Shown here piece by piece: positions 1 through 11,892 of a stretch of DNA of 64,000 bases. Origin of the DNA: Prinsepia uniflora (taxonomy: Eukaryota; Streptophyta; Magnoliopsida; Rosales; Rosaceae); assembly GCA_032719365.1 (NCBI GenBank), contig CM064872.1:55232891-55296890 (forward strand), in the 5' to 3' direction. Under the pieces are notes generated by a model. The model saw only the letters and a list, made by a program, of their open reading frames with translations, had not been told where the DNA came from and searched no databases. A program made the position numbers and the translations under genes. The stretch's first letter is position 1. Every line of letters begins with the position of its first letter.

Positions 1-396
1 GGTTTAGGTTCGCGTTTAAAAATAGTTAGAAAATCGGGAAAATTAAGGGACTTTAAGGAAGGTTAATGAGGCTATTAGTAACCTTCTATTACGATTTGGA
101 CAGGTTTGGGAATCCCGGAGGTGACGGTTGACCCAGGAAACGATTATTGCACGCGTATCGAGGGGCGGCTTTAGACGGTCTGTGAGTGGACCCTTCTTTC
201 GAAATTGATGCTTGCATAAATGTTTATAAATGCTTTTGATACATGTTTTGTGTTTCCATGAGTGAAATTGTTTGTGGTAGCTTAGGATAGACATAATTTC
301 ACGTATTTTGAGGTTTTCGGCTTTATGTCGTACCTTTGTGTACCATGTTTTCAACGAGGGTTTAATGAATGGATATTGGATTTAGAAATATGAAAT

Positions 397-770
397 CGGG
401 CACGAGACCCATTTGATTTACAAACTATTGGACTTAGAGTCCATTTGGATTGACGAGGAATCGAACCTAGGGTCCATTTGAGCTATACGATCGGACCGAG
501 GGTCCAGTTGGTTTACGATTCGGGTTTGAGGCCCAGTTAGTGGTACTATCGGGCTTGATCCCCGTTGATTTATGATGTCGGGCCTGAGACCCATTTAGTT
601 GAGATATCGGGATTAAAGGCCCGTTAGTTGTGAAATCGGACTTGAGGTCCTATTGCTTTATGGTTCCGGGCGTAGCGCCCAATTGGTTGTGATATCGGGC
701 TTGAGTCCCAGTTCAGTTTATGAAATGAGAATTCGGGCATGAGACTCAGTTGAACTGTGGATTTAGGCCA
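397..770 (+). repeat. Degenerate tandem hairpin repeat array in LTR-A
   Basis: About ten imperfect units of roughly 30-40 bp, each containing a short inverted repeat around a 3-5 base loop, such as GGACTTAGAGTCC, GGACCGAGGGTCC and GGGCGTAGCGCCC, separated by T/A-rich linkers like ATTTGGTTTACGAT. Both arms change together between units, so pairing is kept while sequence changes. The same array occurs inverted at 6895-7175 and 41694-41895. Confidence 0.75.
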
Positions 771-1799
771 AGGCCTGTGGAAGTGATTTGAATCGGATTC
801 GAGGAATCCTATTGAGATGAATCGGGTATGACACCCAATTGAAAAGTGATTTGAGAAAGAAAGAAAAGAGTAATTGAAAATGTATATGAAACCCTCCATA
901 TTGATTATATGGTCTCCTCCAGCATCGACCTGGAGAGTCACGATCCACAGACCAGAGTGGGTATCCCCATAGGGATCCCGTTCCAGGAGTGGTGGTTACT
1001 TTTTATGATGTAGTCCCGGACCAGATTCTGGAGAGATGTGTGGACTAGATCCAGAGAGAGAGCTCGGACTAGATCCAAAGATTGAGCCTCCTAGATGGAG
1101 ATTCCTGGGAGAAGACTCGGAGTGAGACCCCGAGTAGTGTGCACACTAGTATATATTCGATATCGTGACTTATATCGGGGATGTGTTCCCTAGGGGATGT
1201 GTGCCCCGAGTTGGCATCTTCTCGAAAGAGCCGCGGATGGGTTATACGTATACGTACGTATGAGGTTTTATGAAAGTGATTTGGGGGCGGAGACCCCGTG
1301 TTCCATGTATGATGATTCGGAAAGTGATTTGGGGCGAGACCCCGTATTCGTTGTGTTGGTATTTCACTGAGAATAGTTTTGGGCTGAGACCTATGTACTT
1401 TGATTTGGGCTGAATTCCCACATGTATGGATTTACGGGTTTTTGAGTTGTGATTTCGGGTGGAGGACCCAATTGGATTTATGGGTCATGACGGTTTATGG
1501 GGCCGGGCATGAACCCTTGAAAGGTTTTTGATATGTTTGACAAAGGTTTTTATGAACGTCTTGATAAACGGTTTTTGAATGCATGCGTATGTAGTTATGA
1601 AGGGAATAAATGTCTTTATGCGAAAAATGTTTTTAAATGAAATGATTGTTTTTGTCCATTCACGACTTTTAATGTTTTAATGCCCTTCAGGTTGATCGCG
1701 GATGCAGGCTGTAGCAGAGACGAAACATCACTCCCCTCCTCCTACGATCCTGATGCATTCTGATAGCCCCAGCGAGGGCTAGAGATGGAATTTTCCCTG

Positions 1800-1820
1800 G
1801 TCTGACACTTCGTGTCAGAC
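1800..1820. repeat. Perfect 9-bp-arm palindrome near LTR-A terminus
   Basis: Arms GTCTGACAC and GTGTCAGAC flank a 3-base loop (TTC), 53 bp from the LTR end at 1873. The solo LTR at 40691 carries the same arms with loop GAA at 40744-40764, also 53 bp from its terminus. Position and arms are conserved while the loop is inverted. Confidence 0.85.
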
Positions 1821-1873
1821 GGGATCAGGTGGGTCCCACGTTAATCCCGGGGGATTTGGGACCGGTCCTGACA

Positions 1874-3745
1874 CGATGCCTTGTTAAATCAAATGGACTT
1901 CAAGTCCGAGAGTTCGTAAATAAAATGGATCTCATGCCCGATTCCATATTTTCAAATCCGAAATCAGTTCACGAACCAATTGGGCCCCTGGTCCGATAAC
2001 GTGACTAAAATGAACTTGGAGTCCAAGGGTTTCCTAAAAAAATGGGTCTCATGCCCGAGTTTGCCTTTCCAAAACCAAAACCATTTCGTTAAACCATTTC
2101 TAAAACCATAAGCAAGTATCGTCAGTGTGAAACCGTAAACCTCGATTTACGTGTAAATACATAAATTACCTTGAAATACGTGAAATCATTTAAATTAATA
2201 ATATCCAAATCATCATCATAGAATCACATATGTAAAACATATAAAACATTTATGCATGCATCATAGTTTAGAAATCAAGGTCCACTCACAGACCGACCGA
2301 CGATGCCGCCTCGATTTGCGTGCCATAAGCCTCCTCGGGCTAATCACTATGACCAGAACTCCCAAACCTGTCCAAATCATACTAGAGGGTTACTAACTAC
2401 CTCATTAACCTCTCATTGAAGCCCCGTAATTTTTTTCGAATTTTTAACTATTTTTAAACTCAATCCTAAACCTTTGGACATTCCGAACTATATCGAAACG
2501 AGGTTCAATCGACACGAAACCAGTCCCAAAATGTTTGTTACATCGAATAGATGATTTCACATGTTGAAAGTTTCCCCAAAAAGCCCCTCATGTGCCCCCA
2601 TACACAGCCTGAACTCCCTGCGCGGCACTATTTATCATCCCTAACCTCTGTCTAGACAGGTTCAGACTGGTTCGGTCCAATCGTACCGGCGGTCCTAGTT
2701 CAACATTATATCTCGTTTGTTTTTAGTTCGTTTTCACCCATTTCAAAACCTACAGCTTCCTCTAATCGTGTTCTATCCATTCACGATTTCAGAAACCTAA
2801 AACCAATCCTAAATCATAACTTAACGATCGATGGATGAACCGGCCACCTGCAACTGGACACCGCCGTCGTCTCCAGCCACCTCAGCCTCCCATTCCTGGT
2901 CCTTCAGCCTTGTAATGAACCAAAGAACACATCCCAATCCGTCAAAAAGATCAAAACACCCTAAAACCTAACCTTGGATTTTCGAAGTGAAACGTACCTC
3001 ACGGGTTCTGTTTTCGGGTCTTCGCCACCGTCCATGACGGTCCTCCCCGACGGCCTCGTCATCATTGTCTCTCTTCTCTCTCACATCCCCATTCACATAC
3101 CAAGTTCCACTAATGAGGTTTGGAGGGGCTATAGGGGGATGGTTGTTCGGGTTTTGAAGAAAAACAAAGAAGATGGTGAAGTTTGGTGGTGAGAGTTAGA
3201 TGAGGGATAGACGATTGAAATGAAGCGTGAAGATGAAAGGAAGAGATAGGGATGGATGGCTGAGATTAAGAGATGAGAGGAGTGGGAATTATAAAATAAT
3301 AAAAATAATATTATTTTAATATCAAAACTCACCAATCAAGAATGAGATCCACAAATTGGGGTTAAGGGCAAATGGGATGAGTGACACTTGTCACTCATCC
3401 ATTGGGCATGAATTAAATATCTGGGCTCACTAGGATACAAATGTAATTCTCCTCGTAATTCGTGCAATAGTTTCCCCGAACTTTCATGAACCATAACTTC
3501 TCCGTTCGACGTCCGATTTCGACGTGTCGTTTGTCTACGGACGCGTGACGTCCCAATCTACGTCATGATCATCGGTCCTCATACGTTTGACTCCCCGAGT
3601 CAAAAGTCAACATTTTTCCCACGATTAGGAGCAAAACGATTATTTTACACCGTCCGGCCAATTTCGCTCAACTAATCACCGATTAATCTCACTAATCCTC
3701 CATTAGTCACTAATCTAATCCCGAAATTCTGGATGGGTCGTTACA
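1874..3745 (-). mobile_element. LTR of family A, left (3') LTR of element A1, truncated
   Basis: Aligns along its length with 7142-8949 and with the right 2/3 of the solo LTR 40691-43638. It ends at GGGTCGTTACA, so in minus orientation the LTR starts TGTAACGACCC. The first part of the LTR is missing because a plus-strand A LTR abuts at 1873/1874. A ~70-bp block near 2141-2216 is absent from the right LTR. Content is noncoding, with a CT-rich segment and a tract resembling a transcribed leader. Short open frames at 2974-3192 and 8173-8403 occupy the same place but do not keep frame, which argues against a protein. Confidence 0.8.
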
Positions 3746-3765
3746 ACCTTCCCTCCTTAACATCT
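3746..3765 (-). other. Polypurine tract of element A1
   Basis: On the minus strand this reads as a purine-rich run (GGAGGGAAGGT) immediately before TGTAACGACCC, the expected position of the plus-strand primer beside a 3' LTR. It fixes A1 as minus-oriented. Comparable tracts sit beside the LTRs of elements B, C and D. Confidence 0.7.
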
Positions 3766-6171
3766 ACTCCTAATCACGTAATCCAATACGTACCAATCCC
3801 TATCACGCCCACCAAGGCGTATCCTCTCATGTCAACTAGGCATCCAATCTTACCCATGTCTACCGAGACGCACCAATTCCGAACCTATCGGTTACCTGCT
3901 CATTCGATCACTAAACCATATTCGACTGACTTCGAAAGGAAGCCAATCCCAACATTCACACATCTAAGGCTGACCAAATCCGACCCCGTCAAACACCTAC
4001 TCATTTGATCAATACACCATACGGGATTAACCTCGAAAAGAAGTTCAGTTCTAATATCCTCATCCTTAAATGTCCAAGACAAATCGTATACACCTCGATT
4101 CAGTCAACTACCGTCTCATACCGGATTGACTTCGAAAGGAAGTCATCCCAACATTCCCGTATCCAAATATACAAGACAGGGCAATAAGCTCTCCACTTAC
4201 CCTGATCAACAAGATCACGATCCAGATCCATCACCACGTCACCCGACCATTAACATCACAATCCTTGATCGTCACCACGCTTTAATGTCTCCAACATCAC
4301 AACCCCGATCCACCTAGGATCCACACATGCTCACTCAGCTAACTATCCTCCTGAAATCTGATCATAGGGTCTCACACCCTCTTGAATCCCTCGTCAGTCA
4401 CATCACTCCTCAACCATTTCCCACATCTAAACAGATCAGTCAACGACGAGACACGTTGAGACTGTGGTTACTCCATATCAATCCTTGTCATTCCACCTAG
4501 GAAAATCAAGGATGATGTAAGACGATGATATCAAAATTCATCCTACGTGGATGCCAACAAAACTCACTGCACTCACCACACCATGTGACCCAACATCGTC
4601 TGCCACCAAGCAGAAGATCTGAAATCTCATTCGCCTAACTTTGAAATACCCAACTCCTCCTGATGACCCAAAATAACGCGGGTCCACTAACCAATACACG
4701 ATCCATGTACTGGTGACAACAACCATCATCTGCCATGGTAGAACATGAGAAGTCACCCTAAATGACTTCGAAATACCCATTACCAAGGCAGAAACAAGCA
4801 CTCTCCTCGTCGCCTCAACACAACCTCTCTCGATTCCAAAGTTCCAACCATGTTAGAACCAACACACTCAGACATCAACCACGTGTCTGTAAACAGTCTA
4901 ACCCACTACCAAGCTCGCCTATCAGCTTATACCGTTTACGTACATCCAAAAGGATGTGGTCCATTACTACTCGATCCTCGCGTCTCAACTACAGCTGGAT
5001 CCCATCCAGTCCATCACTATCTGAGGTCCATTGTCAGATCACAATTACCGAACATATGCCCATCTCGACGGAGTCACATCCCGACTCGTGACTCATCGTC
5101 ATCACAATCACCGACGCCAGCACCAGTACCAACACCAGCATCAGCCCACCGTGTGCAATTCAGCCAACCCTGGATCTTTGCTCATACCGAGCAACGACCC
5201 TGAACCTCTACTCCAGTTGGAGCAATCCTGCCTCCCTCGCACCTAACAACTCTAGGTATAGTCACCTTGACAACTCAACCAAGAAAAGGAAACGTTCCCC
5301 AAACGTCCCCCGATTCTCAACAACCACAACTACAACCACTCTCGATAGTGGTGCCTGCCAGAACTCATGTAAACCCAGACACCAAACATCGCTATCGAGA
5401 CTCCACATCCAATAGAATCAAACGCCCGTACTAACTACTATGAATCCCCACTCTGGGATTCCATCGACAAGTACCAACCCTGGTAACCTTTCCAACCAAT
5501 CTTAACTCGACTCAACCAATGTCCTCTACCAGGTCGTCCATAACCTTAGCTCCACCAACTATCCATCACAACTAAAGTAGTACGACAACCAACTAGGTTT
5601 AACTGATTAATCAGTCCCATCACCAAAGCTGACATGACATGACCGACCGACGGTCTCGGCTCTGAAAATTCGTCAAAGTTAAACCACTCGCCAACTCACA
5701 TTTTCGAATCATACTTCATACCTTAGGGTTCCAATATCAAAACCTAGGGTTCCTCTGAACCCAACAGCAGAAGACAGTATAACCCACGATCTGACTGACC
5801 CCGCGGTCCTGACATCGTATAGACATCGATCCAATCCTACCGTCAACTCAACTGGGCTTCTATCACTTAATTGGTGTTCGAGGAAACCCGGCTGCTCCCA
5901 GTAACACTATTCACGACTCAGAATGACCTGATCATCTAATGGTCACCACCCCATACTATCGTCATAACCGATCCTACACTATTCTGATCAACGGTCCCAA
6001 CAAGAGCGTACCACGGTCATAACTCTAAAGTACTAATACGTTCATCGTTCAGTAGGGTCCCACACTGCCAACCACGACCGAACTATGGCAACCCCGGCAT
6101 CAAATGCCGAACCAAAACAATCCACGATTCATTCCTACTAATAATCATACCGGCATCCTAATTAACAGGTT
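3746..6171 (-). mobile_element. Internal region of element A1, no recognisable gag or pol
   Basis: About 2.4 kb between the two A LTRs. I find no aspartic protease motif, no reverse transcriptase YxDD context, no zinc knuckle and no long open frame on either strand; the longest frames (for example 4538-4801 minus) match nothing I recognise. With LTRs near 2.9 kb this resembles a large non-autonomous LTR element, or an internal deletion. No tRNA-Met-like primer site is visible before the right LTR, unlike elements B and D, so the primer region seems lost. Confidence 0.6.
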
Positions 6172-8949
6172 GATCAACCTGAAGGGAATTAAAAACAAGG
6201 AAAGACTGTGAGTGGACGAAAAAGCAAAATTGTAATAAAACACATTTCATAAAAGACCTTTATGACCTTCACTAAAATGCATGCATGGATAGGAAAACCA
6301 TTAATCAAACCACATATGTTTCAATAACCATTAATAGGGTCTCAGTCCCAAGTTCCGTAAATTCAAGTCATACGGGCCCCTGCCCAAATTCATTTACACA
6401 AATCCATAATCACATCAAACATATGTGGGGACTCAGCCCAAATCCATTTATTATTCACAAAACACAATTTCGCAAATCCAAGAAATCATGTTTACGATAT
6501 ATCATATAACCAATCCTGTCACGGTTTCCAAAGCTATGCGCGTGCTACCCGGGGTCTCAAATCCCAAGTCTCTTCAGGGTTCACCCAGGTCAATGTCCGC
6601 AGATCAATGACCCTCCCTGGGGGTTATAATCCATAATATCCTTCCTGAGAGTAATGTACCCAACGAGGGCGACTCCACTCAGTTAGTGCTTCGTCACTAC
6701 TTCGGGGTCCACCCAAACCAACGACCCTCCCCGGAGGAGACAATCCATAAATATACAAGGATGGTATATGAAAAACCACTTTGAAATCATTCTCAAAACC
6801 TTTTAAGGGTTCATGCCCGGTCCCCATAAACCGTCATGAACTAGAAATCCATTTATGGGTCCCTGACCTGAAATCACAATCGTAAACCATAACTGGGCCC
6901 CAAGCCCGAATTCATAAACCAGCTGGGCCTCACGCCCGATTTCGTAAACCAACTGGGCCTCCGGCCCGATTCGTAAGCCAACTGGACCTCGTCCCCGATT
7001 CCGTAAACCAAATGGGCCCCGTGCCCAATTTTGTAACCTAACTGGGCCTTTAGCCCGATTCGTAAATCAACTGGGCCTCGAGCCCGATACGCAAATCAAC
7101 TGGGCCTCGGGTACGATACGTAAACCAACTGGGCCTACGGCCTGATGCCTTGTTAAATCAAATGGATTTCAAGTCCGAGAGTTTGTAAATCAAATAGCTC
7201 TCGTGCTCGCTTCTATATTTTCAAATCTGAAATCATTTCACGAACTAATTGGGCCCTTGGCCCGATAACTTGACTAAAATGGACTCCGAGTCTGAAGGTT
7301 TCCAAAAGAAATGAGTTTCATGCCTGAGTTTACCTTTCCAAATCCAAAACCATTTCATTAAACCATTTCCAAAACCATAAGCACATATCATCAGTGCGAA
7401 ACCGTAAATATCGAATCATATATGTAAAACATATAAAACATTTATGCATGCATCACAGTTTAGAAATCAAGGTCCACTTACAGACCGTCCTGCGATGCCG
7501 CCTTGATTTGCTTGCCGAAAGCCTCCCTGGGCTAATCACAGTCACCGGGACTCCCAAACCTGTCCAAATCACACCAGAGGGTTACTAACTACCTCATTAA
7601 CCTTATTAAAGCCCCGTAATTTTCCCGAATTTTTAACTTATTTTAAACTCGATCCTAAACTTTCGGACATCTCGAACTTTATCGAAACGATGTTCGATCG
7701 ACATGAAACCAGTCCCAAAATGTTCGTTACATCGAATAGATGATCTCACATGTTGAAACCTTCCGCAAAAATCCCTTCATGCGCACCCACGCGCGGCATG
7801 AACCCCCTGCTCGTGAAAGCCTCACATGGCACTATTCATCATCCCTAACCTCTGTACAGACAAGTTCAGATCTGTTTGGTCCAACTGAACCAGCGGTCCC
7901 AGTTCAACATTATAACTCGTCTGTTTTTAGTTCGTTTTCAGCCATTTCAAAACCCACAGCTTTGTCTAATCGTGTTCTATCCATTCATGATTCCAAAAAC
8001 CTAAAAACAATCCTAAATCATACCTTAACGATCGATGAATGAACCGGCCACCTGCAACTGGACACCGCCGTTGTCTCCGGCCACCTCAGCTTCCCATTCT
8101 TGGTCCCTCATCCTCGTGATGAACCAAAGAACATGTCCAAATCCATCAAAAAGATCAAAACAACCCTAAAACTTGACCTTGGATTTTCGAAGTGAAACAT
8201 ACCTCACGGTTCCGTTTTCGGGCCTTCGCCACCGTCCACGACGGTCCTCCCCGACGGCCTCATCATCATCATCTCTCTTCTCTCTCACATCCCCATTCAC
8301 ATACCAAGTTCCACTAATGAGGTTTGGAGGGGCTGTAGGGGGATGGTTGTTCCGGTTTTCAAGAAAAACAAAGGAGATGGTGAAGTTTGGTGGCAAGAGT
8401 TAGATGATGAAAAGATGATTGAAATGAAGGGTGAATATGAGAGGAAGAGATAGGGATGGATGGCTGGGATTAAGAGATGAGAGGAGTGGGAATTATAAAA
8501 TAATAAAAATAATATTATTTTAATATCAAAACTCACCAATCAAGAATGAGATCCACAAATTGGGGTTAAGGGCCAACGGGATGAGTGACACTTGTCACTC
8601 ATCCATTGGGCATGAATTAAATATCTGGGCCCACCAGGATACAAATGTAATCTGTCTCGTAATTTGTGTAATAGTTTCCCCGAACTTCTGTGAACCATAA
8701 CTTCTCTGTTCGACGTTGAATTTTGACGTGCCGCTTGTCTACGGGCTCGTGACGTCTCGATCTACGTCACGGTCATCGATCCTCGTACGTTTGACTCCTC
8801 GAGTCAAAAGTCAACATTTTACCCACGATCAAGGGCAAAACGTTCATTTTACACCGTCCGGCCGATTTTGCACAACTAATCACCAATTAATATTACTAAT
8901 CTTCCATTAGTCACTAATCTAATCCCAGAATTCGGGACGGGTCGTTACA
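6172..8949 (-). mobile_element. LTR of family A, right (5') LTR of element A1
   Basis: Matches the solo LTR 40691-43638 from its block GATCAACCTGAAGG onward and ends GGGACGGGTCGTTACA at 8949. The outermost ~180 bp present in the solo LTR, including the terminal palindrome, is not recognisable before 6172, so the element is broken at its primer-proximal end. It abuts a CACTA transposase remnant at 8950, within the DUF4216 reading frame. The matching target duplication would lie left of the window. Confidence 0.8.
6895..7175 (-). repeat. Hairpin repeat array in right LTR-A
   Basis: Nine or ten units of about 30 bp with consensus GGGCCTCGAGCCCGAT plus a linker like TCGTAAACCAACT. Units include GGGCCCCAAGCCC, GGGCCTCCGGCCC, GGGCCTTTAGCCC and, at the right edge, GGATTTCAAGTCC. 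Most keep complementary arms; two (near 6984 and 7103) have lost pairing. This is the best preserved copy of the array. Confidence 0.8.
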
Positions 8950-9130
8950 ATAATTGTTTCGCTGTACTAGCCAAGATGTAGGAATCACTCTCAATACACC
9001 GGTTGTTTGTGTTGATAAAGGCACATAAATAATTTTTAATGATCCTGCTTGGGATACTTGGGTCTGTATCAAACCAATGACACTTGAACAAGACCAATCG
9101 CTTGTGGTCCACATAAAACACCTTTACCAC
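8950..9130 (-). pseudogene. CACTA DUF4216 fragment
   Basis: The minus frame reads VFYVDHKRLVLFKCHWFD and then ILASTAKQL, typical of the DUF4216 domain found C-terminal in CACTA transposase genes, where the family usually has LFKCDWVD and FILASQAxQVFYV. The frame runs into LTR-A at 8949, which cuts the domain. I know no enzymatic activity for this domain. Confidence 0.7.
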
Positions 9131-9530
9131 ACTTTAACAATTTTTTGTAAAACCCTGTATCAGCATTTTCTCTTTTCCTCGACACGAAGATCCCGTTGTT
9201 TTCAGTAGATAATTTTTCATCTCATTCTGTGCACATGAACTTAACTCCGTTAACATGACGACCAGCGTATGTTTCTCCTCAAAATGGGCCAATTGAAAAC
9301 TACATTAATTATTTTTTGAATATTGGCAAGTTGTCAGCTCTCAACTGTGCCATTTAGTAAGAAAACAAAAAAAATTAAGTCTGGTTAACTTAAAAATAAT
9401 TTAATACAATATTTGACTTACATGTACGAAAAATCAATGTGAAAAAAATTGTTTGCCCATTTCCTCCCAATTGGAAGGATATTGGGTCTTCATCAATGCC
9501 TCGTGCTAATCGTGGAAATTCCAATTTACG

Positions 9531-10505
9531 TCAGAGTTGTTCAGTATGAACTAATGAGCTATATGAAACAATGAGCTGCCGCAATATCTCTATTAGTGAA
9601 CGGCTCTGAGATTGGACCATTTCTGAATGGCCTTCCGGGCTCGGCAAATACAGATAGGGTTTCCAGACATTGACCATTATGTTCATTGCGTAGGGCCGCA
9701 TTGAAAGAAGTTTCAACATTTCGAAGGTACATTGCACAAAAGTGACCTTTTTTGCAATGTATGCCTCCATTATAGAGCCTTAAAAACGTGTCTTCTTGTG
9801 GATGTATTCCTTGTAGGTACCTAACATTTTGCAAGAAAATATACAAAATGATTCACGTATATACATTATGTTAAGAAAATAGTACGATTAGTAGGAATAA
9901 TTTATACCTTTCGATTGGGTATATCCAACGATAATGAACCAGGCTAACTAGCATTGCTTCATCCGGAAGATGTATTAGTAGGTGCACCATTACATCAAAT
10001 AATGTTGGTGGGTATATTTGCTTGATCTACCACATGATGTAGACAATGTCCTCTTTAATTGCTTCGAGGTCCACTTTTGCAAGTGACTTGGCATATAGTA
10101 TCTGGAAGAGTTGAAACAAATAAACTATCGTCTCAGCAACTTTAGACTGCAAGTAGGACCAAATACCAATCAGAATGATTTTTTGTGCAAAACATGATAG
10201 TCATTAAGTTTCACGTCAAACAGGGTTCCACCATTGATGCTAACTTTTCAGGAGATGCTGCCCACATAATCATCGGAAAATTTCACACCAAAAACCACTT
10301 AAAGAGGTTTTTCTTATTCTCTGGCGTAAATGTATAACATTAATGAGCCATAAAGTATTTTCCATTGAAACTTTTTGGCCACCAATGTTGCCGAATACCC
10401 ATATCTTGCTTACCCATACGAGTTTTTTTGGCATCTTTCGACTTGTCTTTAATGAGTAAAGTTGTTTCGACAAGACTCTAGGCAACATTCTTCTCGATGT
10501 TCATA
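9531..10505 (-). pseudogene. CACTA transposase, DUF4218 region, disrupted
   Basis: Reading downwards on the minus strand, the frames show ENKKNLFKWFL, then LNDYHVLHKK, then LFDVMVHLLIHLPDEA and VHYRWIYPIER, then YLRNVETSFN and GRPFRNGPISEPF. This is the order of the DUF4218 domain of En/Spm transposases, where the VHYRWMYPFERY block is the hallmark. At least one stop follows DIVYIMW near 10030, and frame changes separate the blocks, so no protein is made. 10506-10768 continues as decayed coding sequence up to the TRIM insertion. Confidence 0.75.
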
Positions 10506-10773
10506 GGATCCGCGATGTGTCTAATTTTCAATTTCGTACAATTTTCCTGTTCAATAGGTTTTGGGCCTTTTGTGACAAATGTTGGGATCTTATTTAAGAT
10601 GACCAATATCTTATCACCGAACTTCTCCCCTGGTTATACCTGTAGCTCTGTTTTACTATCAAATGAGTCAGGCTGAATACACCAATGATGATTCGAAGGT
10701 AGAAATCTTTTCACGCCCAAATGGCATATCTTCGATGTTTGCGAAAAAGACATTGTGTCTGGTCCACATGTTA

Positions 10774-11442
10774 TGTAAGACCCGTGTCCTAGAGGCAACG
10801 GTGAACGATCCCACATTTCTGCGAGGGGGGCATGGTCTGGGAAGGGAATGGTGGTGTGCCTTAAAGGTGTATGCACACACCTATCTAGCACAAGGCCTTT
10901 TGGGAGCTCAGTGGCTTTGGGTTCAGTTCGAACTCCAAAGTTAAGCGAGTTGAGGCTGGTGCAATTCCATGATGGGTGAACCTATGGGAAGTTGCACCGT
11001 GAGCTCCCGAAAACATAACCGTGAGGGCGAGGAGGCCCAAAGCAGACAATATCGTGCTAGAGCCAGGTCCTGACCGAGGAGGGTCTGGTCCTAACAGAAT
11101 GGTATCAGAGCTAGACCCCGACCGGGAATTGTGCCAGCGAAGACGCTGGGCCCTCGGGGGGTGGATTGTAAAACTCGTGTCCTACAGGGAACGGTGAACG
11201 ATCCCACATTCTTGTCGGAGGGGGGGATGGTGGTATGCCTTAAAGATGTAGGCTCACACCTATCTAGCATAAGGCCTTTTGGGAGTTCAGTGGCTTTGGG
11301 TTCGGTTGGAACCCCAATGTTAAGCGAGTTGAGACTAGTGCAATTCCATGATGGGTGACCACCTAGGAAGTTGCACCGTGAGCTCCCGAAAACAAAACCG
11401 TGAGGGCAAGGAGGCCCAAAGCGGACAATTCAGGTCTTAACA
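10774..11442 (+). mobile_element. TRIM retrotransposon, complete, TSD TGTTA
   Basis: A terminal-repeat retrotransposon in miniature. The left LTR is 10774-11096, the right LTR 11167-11442, and the internal part only 70 bp (11097-11166). It has a tRNA-iMet primer site TGGTATCAGAGC at 11100-11111 and a G-rich tract before the right LTR. Both LTRs begin TGTAA and end TAACA. The 5-bp direct repeat TGTTA flanks it at 10769-10773 and 11443-11447. There is no coding capacity, so it must have been mobilised in trans. The right LTR lacks ~40 bp near its end, and the LTRs have diverged, so it is not recent. Confidence 0.93.
11100..11111 (+). other. tRNA-iMet primer binding site of TRIM 1
   Basis: TGGTATCAGAGC lies three bases after the left LTR end and is complementary to the 3' end of plant initiator methionine tRNA, the usual primer for reverse transcription in many LTR elements. 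Confidence 0.9.
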
Positions 11443-11447
11443 TGTTA

Positions 11448-11892
11448 GGCAAGCAAGATATCCCTTGGTGCTCCATCCTGCCAATATATCGTAAGCAGAA
11501 AAATATTAATTATTCATATTATGGCCGCTCGTAGAGTGAACATTCCTCCACTGCACTTGTCGTATGTTCGGACATAATTTTCCAACAAATCCACAAGTTC
11601 ATGAATCAACAGCCACAAATAAAAGTTGATGGAATTACTCAGCAATTTGGACCCCGGTGTCAAAGTACTGAGGATAGTGAATTCTTTCTTCATGCATCTC
11701 CAAGGAGGGTACTTATATGGAACTACAACTACCGGCCAAGTGCTATAGAGCCTTACAAAACTCCCAAAATGATTAAATTCGTCAGTCGTAAATTCAAATA
11801 TGAGATTTCTTGGCTCCACGGAAAAATTGGGATACATCTTATTAGCCTTCATCATTTGGCTCAGAAGCCCATAGGTTTGTGGGTACCTGTTA
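11448..11892 (-). pseudogene. CACTA tnp2 transposase fragment
   Basis: The minus frame 11514-11906 includes PNFSVEPRNLIFEFTTDEFN, then YSTWPVVVVPYKYPPW, then PGSKLLSNSINFYLWLLIHE. This is the central part of the tnp2 transposase family (PF02992), whose typical text is YSTWPVVLVPYNLPPWLCM. It continues upstream after the insertion at 11893-13528: the N-side block DMRWHKDEHINDD...AWKEFDN lies at 13537-13640. Confidence 0.8.

Larger units (their letters stand above)
1..1873 (+). mobile_element. LTR of family A, plus orientation, 5' part outside window
   Basis: This stretch is the reverse complement of the first ~1.64 kb of the clean solo LTR at 40691-43638. The match covers the GGTCCACTCACAGACCG-type block, the hairpin-repeat array and the terminal palindrome. 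It ends with GGTCCTGACA at 1873, which is the LTR terminus, and the next base begins the interior of an oppositely oriented A LTR. The simplest reading is the right LTR of a plus-strand element inserted into the LTR that resumes at 1874; its left side and any target duplication lie outside the window. No coding potential was seen; short open frames here are not shared between copies. Confidence 0.8.

Noticed and set aside
624..948. Minus-strand frames of 105 and 61 codons
   Set aside because: They overlap the hairpin array and flanking LTR, and are not maintained in the other A copies.
2974..3335. Small open frames in the LTR-A copies (also 8166-8539)
   Set aside because: The homologous segments in the two LTRs carry different frames and residues, so there is no sign of selection on a protein.
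370..7260. CRISPR array
   Set aside because: The repeated palindromic units are contiguous and degenerate, without constant-length unique spacers, and the host is a plant nucleus with no cas genes.
10634..11358. Frames of 70-93 codons across TRIM 1, and similar ones in 16802-17608
   Set aside because: They recur wherever the TRIM LTR occurs, in both orientations and without conserved starts; the LTR is noncoding.
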